64,000 bases of DNA from Guptibacillus hwajinpoensis (GCF_020171785.1 NZ_JAIVAE010000002.1:620001-684000); one strand, 5' to 3'. Counted from the first letter of the stretch, positions 42,654 to 51,781 are shown. Notes: generated by a model from the letters alone, not told the origin. A program made the numbers and translations.

Positions 42654-43313
42654 ATGGGTAAGTTGTTTTTGTATAGTGATCAAATTATCGAATCTCCTGA
42701 AAATCAACGATTAGACTCGTTACTTTTTAATGGAATGGAAACGGAAAAAATTAAGGTTGGTTATATTCCATCAACGGAAGATAAAGATAAAAAGTATTTT
42801 CGTACAAAAGTGGATTATTACCAGAATTACGGTATTGCGGATATCATGTTTTTTGATTTATACGCTGAATATACTTCTAATAACATAAACAAGCTCTTCG
42901 AATGTGACATTATTCATCTTTCTGCAGGAAACCCGATTGAATTTAGAAAAGCGATTAAACATCGCAAAATGGAACAGGTTTTATGGGATTATTATCATAG
43001 CGGAGGAACCATTGCTGGCGTAAGTGGCGGTGCCGTTCAACTTGGTCAGTCGACTGCATTATTTCATCTTTTTAAAGGTTCAGACGATGTGGAGACTTCT
43101 GATGCACTAAAGATGGTGGATTTTGAATTTCTCCCCCATTACAATCGTTGGAATAATGAATTTAAACAAGAGGTTCTAGCATACTCAAAAAGAGCGGGAA
43201 CAAGAATTTTATGCGCGAATGACGGAGATGGCGTTATAGTTGATGGGGAGAACATCCAAATGATCGGTGATATTACAGTAATTGGCGGAAATGAAAAGCT
43301 GAATGAATGTTAG
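42654..43313 (+). CDS. Peptidase S51 family (dipeptidase E-like)
   Basis: 219 residues of a class I glutamine-amidotransferase-like fold. The nucleophile elbow is AGVSGGAVQLG (Ser instead of Cys), with the partner His in EFLPHYNRW; IHLSAGNPIEF is the oxyanion region. Such proteins are Asp-specific dipeptidases or cyanophycinase-like enzymes; the natural substrate is unknown. ATG start behind ATGGAGGCTTTGA. Convergent with the second carotenoid operon, separated by a strong hairpin. Confidence 0.85.
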   Translation: MGKLFLYSDQIIESPENQRLDSLLFNGMETEKIKVGYIPSTEDKDKKYFRTKVDYYQNYGIADIMFFDLYAEYTSNNINKLFECDIIHLSAGNPIEFRKAIKHRKMEQVLWDYYHSGGTIAGVSGGAVQLGQSTALFHLFKGSDDVETSDALKMVDFEFLPHYNRWNNEFKQEVLAYSKRAGTRILCANDGDGVIVDGENIQMIGDITVIGGNEKLNEC

Positions 43314-43323
43314 CGAGCGTTCT

Positions 43324-43365
43324 AAAACGAAGGGAAATCCATAAACGGCTTTCCCTTCGTTTTTT
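43324..43365 (+). terminator. Bidirectional terminator between the S51 gene and the carotenoid operon
   Basis: 14-bp perfect stem (43324-43337 / 43350-43363) with T6 at the end. Confidence 0.88.
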
Positions 43366-43373
43366 CACCTTTA

Positions 43374-44846
43374 TTAAACCGTAGAACGATCTTCTTTTAT
43401 AATCTTTTCAGCAACATTTTTCCCACTAATGACGACCATCGGTGATCCGCCTCCTGGATGCGTACTCCCTCCTGCAAAGTAGAGGTTCGCGATATCCTTT
43501 GATTGATTCGAAGGACGGAGAAAGCTGTTTTTTAGTGAATTTGAGGAAATGCCATACAAGGCTCCTCGGAAAGCGTGAAACCTCTCCTGGATCTCTTCAG
43601 GACCGACCAATTTCTCAACGACAAGATGTTCTCGAATCGACAGTCCGTGTTTTTCCAATTTATCGTACACCTTTTCTTTATAGTCTTCTAAAGAAATACG
43701 ATTTTCGTCTGTTAAAGGTGGTGCGTTAACTAGAATAAAAAGATTATCACCGTCTGGAGAGACGGAAGGATCCGTGACAGAAGAATTTGAGATATAAATT
43801 GTCGGGTCGTCTGGCCACTGCCCGTTAAATAGCGTTTCAAACTCTTGAGCGTAATTTTTTGAAAAGTAAACTTGATGGTGCTCGAGGTTCTCTAACTTTG
43901 TTGATAGCCCGGCCATAATCACAAAAGCTGAGATCGATGGAGAAGACCGCTCGATTTTCTTGTTAGGCATTGATGGTCGGTTTTTCTCATCTACTAAGTT
44001 CGGATAGGCGTGAAGCAAGTCTCCATTAATAATGACATTATCTGTTTGAAGCGAGGCGGTCGCTGTATCAATTCGGCGCGCTTTTTTGTTCTCAATGTGT
44101 ATGTTCATTACCTGTGAATTGAGGTGAAAAGTTACGCCAAGATCCTTCGCTGCCATTTCAAGACTTTTTGCAAGCTTAGTGTTTCCTCCCTTTACATAAT
44201 AGACTCCTTGTACCATTTCAAGATAGCCAATCATCGCAAATGTTGCAGGCGCTTGATAGGGGGATGAACCTATATACGTTGAATAACGATTGAAGGCTTT
44301 TAATAAGAGCGGGTGCTTAAAATAGCGTTCGTGAAAATGGTTCATTTTTTCTAGTGGCCGCACCTGAACGACAGCGTTAAAGAGACCGGGAGACAAGTAA
44401 TCCTGCCATTTTGTAAACATCCTCGGAAAGAACGAGTTCTTAGATAAATCATAGAGCCGCTCGATTTCCTTTAAATAAGCGTGATAGTTCTCAGCAGCAA
44501 ACGGATCAAGCTTAAGTAGTTGGGTTTTCATATATGAATCATCGGTACTCATCATAAAAGATTGTCCATCATGATCCACGTTCTTTGTATGATGATCGAG
44601 TTTTATCCAGCTGTAATAATTTCTAGGGTTAAGGTCTGCTTCTTCAAAAATAGAATCAAACACTTCAGGCATAGTCATCGTGTTTGGACCAAAATCAAAA
44701 TGATGTGTTCCTATTTTAACGGGCATCATTTTTCCACCTGAATAAGTATTTTTTTCAAAAACGTGTACGTCGTATCCTTTGCTTGCTAGTTTAATCGAGG
44801 CAGACAGTCCACCGAGTCCAGCCCCGATAATCGCGATGGTTTTCAT
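43374..44846 (-). CDS. Carotenoid desaturase/oxygenase, CrtN/CrtP family (paralogue C)
   Basis: 490 residues from ATG 44846, which overlaps the stop of the glycosyltransferase gene (ATGA). FAD motifs GAGLGGLSASIKLASKGY and GGSTHPGGGSPMVVISGK are intact. FDFGPNTMTMPEVFDSIF and YIGSSPYQAPATFAMIGY place it near CrtP-like enzymes. By analogy with the CrtNb/CrtNc enzymes of pigmented bacilli, it may oxidise a terminal methyl or aldehyde group to a carboxylate; that is inference. Last gene of the minus-strand operon. Confidence 0.82.
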   Translation of the reverse strand: MKTIAIIGAGLGGLSASIKLASKGYDVHVFEKNTYSGGKMMPVKIGTHHFDFGPNTMTMPEVFDSIFEEADLNPRNYYSWIKLDHHTKNVDHDGQSFMMSTDDSYMKTQLLKLDPFAAENYHAYLKEIERLYDLSKNSFFPRMFTKWQDYLSPGLFNAVVQVRPLEKMNHFHERYFKHPLLLKAFNRYSTYIGSSPYQAPATFAMIGYLEMVQGVYYVKGGNTKLAKSLEMAAKDLGVTFHLNSQVMNIHIENKKARRIDTATASLQTDNVIINGDLLHAYPNLVDEKNRPSMPNKKIERSSPSISAFVIMAGLSTKLENLEHHQVYFSKNYAQEFETLFNGQWPDDPTIYISNSSVTDPSVSPDGDNLFILVNAPPLTDENRISLEDYKEKVYDKLEKHGLSIREHLVVEKLVGPEEIQERFHAFRGALYGISSNSLKNSFLRPSNQSKDIANLYFAGGSTHPGGGSPMVVISGKNVAEKIIKEDRSTV

Positions 44847-45955
44847 GAGTAAGTTCTTCCTTTCCAAACATACCCCTTCTGTTTTAAGCCTGTTCGCATT
44901 GAATGGATTAGAAGCGTCATAAATGCAATAGCGCTAAGTGGCATGAGAAATGCTAGCGTCATTTTCTGATTTGTTCTCCCATCAATCCATCCTTTTTGTA
45001 AAACGATAAGCAGGTAGGGGATAACTAAAGTGAGTTGAAGTGAGTCTGTCATAAAGGTATAAAGTCCAATCGGTAGTAGAACAAGCGGTCCGACATAAAA
45101 GAGACCGTAAAAAATAAATAGTATGATTATTAGAAACCGAGAGCGTCCAAGACCTGGGAATAAATTTTTCGTGAAACCTTCCCATACTTCTCGATTTGTT
45201 TGATACATGTAGCACGTGACCATATTAGTAATATTCGCAAGGAGCACTTTACGTCCTTTTTTCTTAAATGCTTTTGCTAAATCAATATCATCAAGTAATG
45301 TTTCTTGAATGCTCGCATGACCACCAACCTGCTTGTATGCTTGCTTATGCACCATAATAAATGCCCCATGAGCTGCGGTGAACGAGGGGAGCGTTGTTCC
45401 GTTTGCTGGAGCTATTGGAAGATGGAAATGAACAACAAAATGTTGAAGTGGCACAAGTAGCTTTTCGAGAAAAAGGCTGACTGGAAATGCAGGGAAACCT
45501 GTTAACATAGAAGCCCTACGCTTTATCATAAGAGAGAGTGCTGCTTGAATGGCACGAGGCGACATACGTAAGTCAGCATCATGAAAAAGCAAATAGTCTC
45601 CTTTCGCACGTTCACTAAGCTGATGACAAGCGTATACTTTACCAGTCCACCCTTCAGGAAGGTCTTTACCTTGTATAATGGTAAAGCGCTGATCGTTTTT
45701 TGTATATTTAAAAAGTAAATCCAGCGTTTGATCCGTAGAGTGATCATCTAAAAGAAGAATTTCGATGTTTCGGTACGTCAGCTTTTTTAAACTTTGGACA
45801 AGCTCCCTTACGTTACGTTCCTCATCACGAAGGGGGACAAGAATGGATACTAGCCCATTCTCGTCCCCCGTCCCTTTAAGGCGTGGCATGAATAGCGAAT
45901 TAATGATCGTCCAAAGAAGAAATACGCCAAGAATACATGTGTAAATAAGTATCAT
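44843..45955 (-). CDS. Family 2 glycosyltransferase, CrtQ-like
   Basis: 370 residues. One N-terminal and three C-terminal membrane helices (about 1-20, 275-300, 305-325, 335-355). GT2 motifs: SILVPLRDEERNVRELVQSL, EILLLDDHSTDQT, HDADLRMSPRAI (DxD-like metal site) and ETLLDDIDLAKAFKKKG. Position between the CruF-like and desaturase C genes indicates transfer of a sugar, by analogy with CrtQ glucose, to the carotenoid. Start ATG overlaps the cruF-like stop by one base (TAATG) with GAGGTGATT upstream. Confidence 0.87.
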   Translation of the reverse strand: MILIYTCILGVFLLWTIINSLFMPRLKGTGDENGLVSILVPLRDEERNVRELVQSLKKLTYRNIEILLLDDHSTDQTLDLLFKYTKNDQRFTIIQGKDLPEGWTGKVYACHQLSERAKGDYLLFHDADLRMSPRAIQAALSLMIKRRASMLTGFPAFPVSLFLEKLLVPLQHFVVHFHLPIAPANGTTLPSFTAAHGAFIMVHKQAYKQVGGHASIQETLLDDIDLAKAFKKKGRKVLLANITNMVTCYMYQTNREVWEGFTKNLFPGLGRSRFLIIILFIFYGLFYVGPLVLLPIGLYTFMTDSLQLTLVIPYLLIVLQKGWIDGRTNQKMTLAFLMPLSAIAFMTLLIHSMRTGLKQKGYVWKGRTYS

Positions 45956-46761
45956 TAGACAATCACCTCTTCGACTGTAGCATTTTGCTTATTTATTTTC
46001 TTCTTATAGGTTAGTAAAAGAAGCAGTGTCGGAATAGATGTTAGTAAACAAGCAAGCCATAGTCCGTCAAGCAATGCTAAGAAAATAAACATCCCCATTA
46101 CCATTCCAAACAACATTGCCATTCGGTGTTTCCATACGTTGAAAGAAGCTTGATCAGGCACTTTATTCCGCACATAAAGAGGGTAGAGTAAGAGATGGAA
46201 AAAGAGAGACACCCAGAACCATCCGGTAAAATTTTGGAAAGGAACGTTATAATAAACGCCATCTCCCTCCCAACCCCAGTAGCCTTTTACTAAATAAGCG
46301 ACGGGATCAATGATTAAATCAATTAAAACTGCAATGAGCGCGCCTGTTAGAGCATAAACGATCCATTTTATATAGCTTTCTTTCATTTTTTCGATGATTT
46401 GCATTGATAAAACATGCGTGACGGCGACCACCATAATCCATGCAAAGCCAATGCCGATTGGAACCTCAGCAATTTTAAAACCAAAATCACCTGAATAAAC
46501 ATATTGGCCGAAGATAAGTCCGTAATGGACGCCAAGACCTTCTGCCAACATACTAATCACAAAGATAAAGGAGGCAAAAGATAGCCCCCATAAAGATCCG
46601 AAAGTACGTATAAAATAGATGCTGCCTAGTATTCCACAAAGTATGAGGAAAAAGGCATTTGCCCAATTAAGAAATGGGGGAAGCAGGTCAAATCCTACTA
46701 GGATCAACCCGCAACAGTACCAAAAAATAAAAAGTCGAAAAATAATATTATCCCAATTCAT
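45955..46761 (-). CDS. Carotenoid biosynthesis membrane protein, CruF family (PF04240)
   Basis: 268 residues with seven or eight hydrophobic helices and conserved polar residues in them: EGLGVHYGLIFGQYVY, VPIGIGFAWIMV and LIDLIIDPVAYLVKGYWGWEG. The family includes CruF, which adds water across a terminal double bond of C40 carotenes, and archaeal bisanhydrobacterioruberin hydratase. Here it lies among apparent C30 enzymes, so it probably hydrates an acyclic diapocarotene end to give the hydroxyl that is then glycosylated. It starts 17 bases after the CrtP-like gene. Confidence 0.82.
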   Translation of the reverse strand: MNWDNIIFRLFIFWYCCGLILVGFDLLPPFLNWANAFFLILCGILGSIYFIRTFGSLWGLSFASFIFVISMLAEGLGVHYGLIFGQYVYSGDFGFKIAEVPIGIGFAWIMVVAVTHVLSMQIIEKMKESYIKWIVYALTGALIAVLIDLIIDPVAYLVKGYWGWEGDGVYYNVPFQNFTGWFWVSLFFHLLLYPLYVRNKVPDQASFNVWKHRMAMLFGMVMGMFIFLALLDGLWLACLLTSIPTLLLLLTYKKKINKQNATVEEVIV

Positions 46762-46778
46762 GCTGCGAAGGTCCTTTC

Positions 46779-48284
46779 TTAGCCAGTTTGCTCATCTTTC
46801 AATTTCTGATCCTCCGCAATTAAGTCTGCAGTTAACTGTCCTGAGAGTGTGACCATCGGTACCCCACCGCCTGGATGTGTTGAACCACCTACAAAGTAGA
46901 GGTTATCAATCAATGTACTTCTAGATGGGATTTTAAATCCTCCGTTCACTTTACGATCGGTCGCAACCCCGTAAATCGATCCGCCATTAGATCCATATAA
47001 ATTTTTAATATCATCCGGTATAAATTGATATTCGAATTCGATCGATTCACGAAGACCTGTCATGCCCATTCTTTCTAGCTTGTCAAGCACAATTTCGCGG
47101 TATCTCCCGCGATGTTTTTCAAAGCTCTCGCCAGGCTGAAGTGGAGGGACATGTGTTAACACAAATAAATTTTCTTTCCCAGAAGGTGCTTGTGTCGGAT
47201 CTGATTTTGAAGAGACGCCAATATAAACAGTTGGATCGTCAGCAGGAACACCTTCATCAAAGATTTGTTTGAATTCAAGTTCTGGATCTTTCGAGAAAAA
47301 GAAATTGTGATGTTGAAGCTGATCGAATGTTTTATTAACCCCAAGTAACAGAACGAGGCCTGATACAGTCGGTGTATATTTTTGGAGATCCTTTTTCACT
47401 TTTTCTGCTCCAGGTTCTCCTTTTAGAAGCGTCTCATGTGCAGGAATTCCTTCAAGGTTGCTGACAATTAAATCAGCTTCCATCGTTGTTCCATTTGTAA
47501 GCTTTACGCCAGCGGCTTTTTTGTTTACAGTAAGAATCTCAGCTACCTCTGTATTCACTTGAACGTCGACCCCTAGTTCATCGAGAAGCTTTAGCATTCC
47601 TTCTGCTATGTTGTACATCCCGCCTTCAACATAATAGATTCCTAGACCAAGTTGTACGTACACAAGCTGTGATAGGATAGCAGGAGAATGATAAGGCGAA
47701 GAACCTATATACATAATGAAGAAGTTGAAAAGCTGTTGAAGATGCTTATCATCAAGATACTTTTCCGTAGCCTGATTCATTGATTTCATCGGATCCATTG
47801 TAAGAAGATCTTTAAATGAGTGAAGCTTTTGCAAATCTTGAATGCCTGATAAACTTTTCTTGTAAAAACTTTTAAGGCTCAGGTCAAACATCGTTTTGCA
47901 ATAATCTAAGTAGGAGAGGAAGTTGGAATAATCTTTCTCTGAGCGTTTATGTACCTCAGATAACATGACCGCGATGTCACTCGTAACATCAATTTGTGCG
48001 CCGTCTTCAAAAAAAGTTCTCCACTGAGGTTCAATTCGCTTAATCGTCATATAATCGTTTACATTTCGATTCGCACTTTTGAACAGTTTCTCGAGCACCC
48101 AGGGCATTGTGAGGATGGAAGGTCCTGTATCAAACTTAAATCCTTGACCGGCACGTTTGTTTAACTTACCACCAGCTCGTTCGTTTTTTTCAAGTACAGT
48201 TACTTTGTGCCCATCTGCAGCGAGGCGAATAGCGGCTGAAAGTCCACCAAGGCCAGCCCCAATTACGATTGTTTTTTTGCTCAT
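46779..48284 (-). CDS. Diaponeurosporene oxygenase-like, CrtP family (paralogue D)
   Basis: 501 residues, the length of S. aureus CrtP. FAD motif GAGLGGLSAAIRLAADGH; FDTGPSILTMPWVLEKLF with YMTIKRIEPQWRTFFEDG; YIGSSPYHSPAILSQLVY; and GGSTHPGGGVPMVTLSGQ all match CrtP from memory. CrtP oxidises the terminal methyl of diaponeurosporene. ATG start behind GAAGGAGGAG. First gene of the operon, with its own promoter, divergent from crtO. Confidence 0.88.
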   Translation of the reverse strand: MSKKTIVIGAGLGGLSAAIRLAADGHKVTVLEKNERAGGKLNKRAGQGFKFDTGPSILTMPWVLEKLFKSANRNVNDYMTIKRIEPQWRTFFEDGAQIDVTSDIAVMLSEVHKRSEKDYSNFLSYLDYCKTMFDLSLKSFYKKSLSGIQDLQKLHSFKDLLTMDPMKSMNQATEKYLDDKHLQQLFNFFIMYIGSSPYHSPAILSQLVYVQLGLGIYYVEGGMYNIAEGMLKLLDELGVDVQVNTEVAEILTVNKKAAGVKLTNGTTMEADLIVSNLEGIPAHETLLKGEPGAEKVKKDLQKYTPTVSGLVLLLGVNKTFDQLQHHNFFFSKDPELEFKQIFDEGVPADDPTVYIGVSSKSDPTQAPSGKENLFVLTHVPPLQPGESFEKHRGRYREIVLDKLERMGMTGLRESIEFEYQFIPDDIKNLYGSNGGSIYGVATDRKVNGGFKIPSRSTLIDNLYFVGGSTHPGGGVPMVTLSGQLTADLIAEDQKLKDEQTG

Positions 48285-48337
48285 TCCTTCTCCTCCTTCA
48301 CCAAATTAGCGTCATGAATCGACTTTTGTACACTGTC

Positions 48338-48367
48338 ATTGTATAGTTTAGGTATAACCTTTGTAAA
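48338..48367 (-). promoter_or_regulatory. Sigma-A promoter of the second carotenoid operon (minus strand)
   Basis: On the minus strand TTTACA (48367-48362), 18-bp spacer, TACAAT (48343-48338), about 54 bases before the CrtP-like start. Confidence 0.6.
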
Positions 48368-48458
48368 GGAATCATAACGCTGTTAAAGTGTTAAGTATGC
48401 TTTCTTGATAATTACCTAAAAATGGATAGGTTAAACAATGTTGAAGTGAGGAATGCAT

Positions 48459-48977
48459 ATGCACGTTATCCACTTAACCATCCTAGAATTAATCTTAGTG
48501 AATATTTTTGCATGGCTGATTATTCATGTATCTATCTCTTATATTTGCCTTCGTTTGCCAGATTCCTTTTACGAATCAAAAAAAAATAGGTTAGAGAGCA
48601 AAAAAAAGGAGCTGAATTTCTATGAAGGCTTACGAATACGTAAATGGAAAACGATACTTCCTGATGGGGGAGACGTGTTTAAAGGTGGCTTTCGAAAGAA
48701 AGAGTTAAAGACACTGAGCTCATCATATCTTACGAAATTTATTGTTGAGACAAGACGTGCAGAAGTGACCCACTGGCTCCTAATTCCGCCTTCCATTTTG
48801 TTTTTTTTATGGAATCCCATGAGTATTGGGTTCGTTATGGTTGGGTACGCACTAATTGTTAATCTTCCATTTATCCTGATTCAACGGTACAATCGACTCA
48901 GGTTAAAACCATTGCTAAGTAAACAGTTGAAAAAAGAGCAGCGCAGGGGGAATTCCATTGGAACATTTGGGGTTTGA
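48459..48977 (+). CDS. crtO: Glycosyl-4,4'-diaponeurosporenoate acyltransferase, CrtO-like
   Basis: 172 residues from ATG 48459 (ATG 48453 is too close to GTGAGG). An N-terminal helix, a soluble loop with YEGLRIRKWKTILPDGG, and two further hydrophobic segments (about 105-140) match staphylococcal CrtO in size and motif order. CrtO adds a fatty acyl chain to the sugar of the carotenoid, finishing staphyloxanthin-type pigments at the membrane. Divergent from the CrtP operon and overlapping the fni gene downstream. Confidence 0.85.
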   Translation: MHVIHLTILELILVNIFAWLIIHVSISYICLRLPDSFYESKKNRLESKKKELNFYEGLRIRKWKTILPDGGDVFKGGFRKKELKTLSSSYLTKFIVETRRAEVTHWLLIPPSILFFLWNPMSIGFVMVGYALIVNLPFILIQRYNRLRLKPLLSKQLKKEQRRGNSIGTFGV

Positions 48978-50001
48978 GCAAACCGAAAAACGAAAAAACG
49001 AGCATATCGACATCTGTCTTACAGAAGAAGTGGAAGGGGCAGGATTAACGACAGGACTAGAACGCTATCGTTTTAAACACAATCCTTTACCTGAGATTGC
49101 TTATGATGAAGTGGATATCTCTACTTCTTTTCTAAATAAAAAATTAAACACGCCATTTCTTATAAGCTCAATGACCGGCGGCACTGAACGAGCATGGGAA
49201 ATAAATAAGCGTCTTGCCAAAGCTGCTGAAGCACATGGGTGGGCACTTGGAGTAGGATCGATGCGTGCAGCGATTCAAGAATCCAAATCCGTATACTCCT
49301 TTGATGTGAGAAAATACGCACCGACCATCCCGGTCCTAGCTAATATTGGGGCTGTACAACTTAATTACGGTTTTACCATTGAAGAATGTAAGCGAGCCAT
49401 TGATTTAATTCAAGCTGATGCACTGTTGCTTCATTTAAATCCACTACAGGAAGTGTTTCAACCAGAAGGCGACACAGATTTCCAGGATTTAATTGTTAAA
49501 ATTCGTGAAGTAGCAAAGGCGATTCCTGTTCCGCTTGGAATTAAAGAAGTTGGTATGGGGATCGATGCGAAGACAGCTCAGCGCCTGATTAGCGCTGGGG
49601 CCAGCTTTATCGATGTCGCAGGTGCGGGCGGAACTTCCTGGATTCAAGTTGAAAGCTACCGTTCTCATCAAACGATGCGCAGGCAAGCTGCGAAGGCTTT
49701 TGAGGATTGGGGGAACCCAACCGCAGATTGCATCATTGATGTGCGAAAGCAACACCCTGATGTACCAATGATTGCAAGTGGGGGGCTAAAAAACGGTGTG
49801 GACGCAGCGAAAGCAATCGCCCTCGGTGCAGATGTTTCTGGATTTGGAAGGGCATTACTTGAAAATGCCGTAAATGACACTGAAGAAGCGCTCTCAGAAC
49901 AATTGAAACGAATTGAATTTGAATTACGAACTGCTATGTTTGGGATTGGTGCTTCGTCTATTAACAGATTAAAATACAATAGCGCATTACGTAAGAAATA
50001 G
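48958..50001 (+). CDS. fni: Type 2 isopentenyl-diphosphate delta-isomerase
   Basis: 347 residues. TTG start behind CAGGGGGAATTCCA, inside the end of crtO, so the two are translationally coupled. FMN enzyme fold: RKNEHIDICL, SSMTGGT, VGSMRAA, HLNPLQE, KEVGMGI and ASGGLKNGVDAAKAIALGAD are all family motifs. It interconverts IPP and DMAPP, setting the pool for farnesyl diphosphate. Linkage to crtO means that precursor supply is placed with pigment synthesis. Ends at a hairpin. Confidence 0.95.
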   Translation: MEHLGFEQTEKRKNEHIDICLTEEVEGAGLTTGLERYRFKHNPLPEIAYDEVDISTSFLNKKLNTPFLISSMTGGTERAWEINKRLAKAAEAHGWALGVGSMRAAIQESKSVYSFDVRKYAPTIPVLANIGAVQLNYGFTIEECKRAIDLIQADALLLHLNPLQEVFQPEGDTDFQDLIVKIREVAKAIPVPLGIKEVGMGIDAKTAQRLISAGASFIDVAGAGGTSWIQVESYRSHQTMRRQAAKAFEDWGNPTADCIIDVRKQHPDVPMIASGGLKNGVDAAKAIALGADVSGFGRALLENAVNDTEEALSEQLKRIEFELRTAMFGIGASSINRLKYNSALRKK

Positions 50002-50002
50002 T

Positions 50003-50026
50003 CAGAGCCCAGGCTCTGGCTTTTTT
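50003..50026 (+). terminator. Terminator after fni
   Basis: 7-bp stem CAGAGCC/GGCTCTG with a 2-base nominal loop, then a T-rich run. Confidence 0.75.
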
Positions 50027-50083
50027 GTTTTTGTATAGGTCGTCTCCTAGCGTGCAAACTAGAGCAGAAGGAGGGCGAACTTA

Positions 50084-51487
50084 TTGGATTGGTTATCTGT
50101 GTTACCTTTTATCGTAGTGATAGTGGTTGCGATTAAAACTAAGCTAGTGATTCCAGGTCTTACAGCAGGACTGTTAACGGCCTCATTCATTTATAAACCT
50201 GGCGTAATTAGTGGTTTACAGCAGTTTTATGAGTTTATCATGAATGGTCTTAAAGATGAGAATAACGTTAAAATCATTCTTTTTCTCTATATGTTTACCG
50301 GATTAATTGGATTAATGAAATACACAGGTGGAATTAAAGGGTTTGTTCATCTAGCCTCTTCGAAAATCAAGACAAAAAAAGGTGCATTGTTTCTTACTTG
50401 GATCTCGACAATTGGAACCTTTAGTGCTCCGAGTTTTCGCATTGTAACAGTAGCTCCAATCATGAAAGCTCTTCTCAATAAAGTGAAAATCACCCCTCAG
50501 GAACTTGGATTTGTGATCGAGACGACTGCAACTCCGGTGATTGTATTGATGCCGATTGCGACTGCTTTTGTTGGGTACATGTCGTCTGTTGTTCAGCTTT
50601 CTTTAAAAGCAGAAGGCATTGAAGGTGATGGTTATCGCTATTTTCTTCAAAGTATTCCATATAACTTTTTTTCCATCAGTATCATTCTAATAGGCTTTTA
50701 TTTAAGTTTTTTCCATCACAGTAAAAAACAAGCAACTGATGCTGGGAATCAAGAGAAGGAGCTAGATGATCAGTGGGAGGACTGTCATCCAGCCGTATCA
50801 AAAGACCTTCCCAAAAAGCCGTTCAACTTATTACTGCCGCTTGGAGGAGTCATACTGTTAACTCTTTTTCTTACGTATTGGAGTGGGTATGAAAAAGGCT
50901 TTACCTCCTTACTTCAAGCATTCATCGAGGCGGATGTGCTTGACGCCATGGTATTTGCTCTATTAACAACGGTACTACTTACATTCCTTTTTTATTTATT
51001 CCAGCGTTTCTCCTTAAAGGAACTCGTCACTTTCTTTATCGAAGGAGGAAATGAAATGATGCCAGTGATCGTATTGTTAACGGTGGTGTGGGGGCTAGCG
51101 TCATCAACTGAAGCGCTTGGATTTTCGACATTTGTCACATCTAATCTTGATTGGATTCCATCGTTATTTGTTCCGCCTGTTTTGTTTCTTGTTGGTGCGT
51201 TTATTTCTTATTTCATTGGTTCATCGTGGGGAACTTGGGGAATTTTAATGCCGCTTGGTATTTCGTTAGGCCATTCAACCGGAACTGATCTTCCTCTGGT
51301 CATTGGAGCCGTATTTGCTAGTGGGACATTTGGGGCTTTTTCTTCACCGTTAAGTGATAATACGAATACAATAGCGAGAATTTTAAAGTTAAACCCGATG
51401 ACATATGCTAAATTTAAGCTAACTCCTGCTCTTATTGCAGCGGGTACGGCTGCAGTAGGATATTTTATTATTTCTTTTGTCATTTAG
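50084..51487 (+). CDS. NhaC family Na+/H+ antiporter-like protein
   Basis: 467 residues with about eleven membrane helices. TTG start behind GAAGGAGGG. WISTIGTFSAPSFRIVTVAPIM, VIETTATPVIVLMPIATAFVGY and GSSWGTWGILMPLGISLGHSTG, with SSPLSDNTNTIARIL near the end, are NhaC-family motifs. Some relatives exchange organic acids, such as malate/lactate, so Na+/H+ or Na+-coupled substrate exchange is possible. No clear terminator; the SAM riboswitch promoter follows. Confidence 0.85.
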   Translation: MDWLSVLPFIVVIVVAIKTKLVIPGLTAGLLTASFIYKPGVISGLQQFYEFIMNGLKDENNVKIILFLYMFTGLIGLMKYTGGIKGFVHLASSKIKTKKGALFLTWISTIGTFSAPSFRIVTVAPIMKALLNKVKITPQELGFVIETTATPVIVLMPIATAFVGYMSSVVQLSLKAEGIEGDGYRYFLQSIPYNFFSISIILIGFYLSFFHHSKKQATDAGNQEKELDDQWEDCHPAVSKDLPKKPFNLLLPLGGVILLTLFLTYWSGYEKGFTSLLQAFIEADVLDAMVFALLTTVLLTFLFYLFQRFSLKELVTFFIEGGNEMMPVIVLLTVVWGLASSTEALGFSTFVTSNLDWIPSLFVPPVLFLVGAFISYFIGSSWGTWGILMPLGISLGHSTGTDLPLVIGAVFASGTFGAFSSPLSDNTNTIARILKLNPMTYAKFKLTPALIAAGTAAVGYFIISFVI

Positions 51488-51503
51488 CTTGAGCACTTTT
51501 CTA

Positions 51504-51532
51504 TTGACAACTGTTTTAATACCATTTATTAT
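51504..51532 (+). promoter_or_regulatory. Promoter of the SAM riboswitch-msrA transcript
   Basis: Perfect TTGACA (51504-51509), 17-bp spacer, TATTAT (51527-51532). Confidence 0.75.
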
Positions 51533-51566
51533 TGAGACTAACTTAATAATCCTTTATTTAAAGGAT

Positions 51567-51735
51567 CTTCTTATTCAGAGAGGTGGAGGGACTGGCCCTT
51601 AGATACCTCGGCAACGGACCAATGAACATTTTGTTCATGCGGAACCGTGCCAATTCCTGCGGCGAAAGTCGGAAAATGAGAAGAGGCTCGGATTATCCAA
51701 ACCCTCTTCTGTTCGGGCAGATGAGGGTTTTTTGT
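51567..51735 (+). ncRNA. SAM-I (S-box) riboswitch with transcription terminator
   Basis: The aptamer core AGAGAGGTGGAGGGACTGGC, then CCTCGGCAAC, GTGCCAATTCCTGC and GAAAG, are the S-box conserved blocks. P1 pairs 51567-51575 with 51675-51683. AGAAGAGG (51679-51686) can pair perfectly with CCTCTTCT (51703-51710) as antiterminator, while 51699-51711 pairs with 51719-51731 as the terminator before a T run. High SAM should therefore stop transcription before msrA. Confidence 0.93.
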
Positions 51736-51781
51736 ATGCATCCTCATCTGGAAAATTTTTTAGTAGAGGGAGTGAACGATA

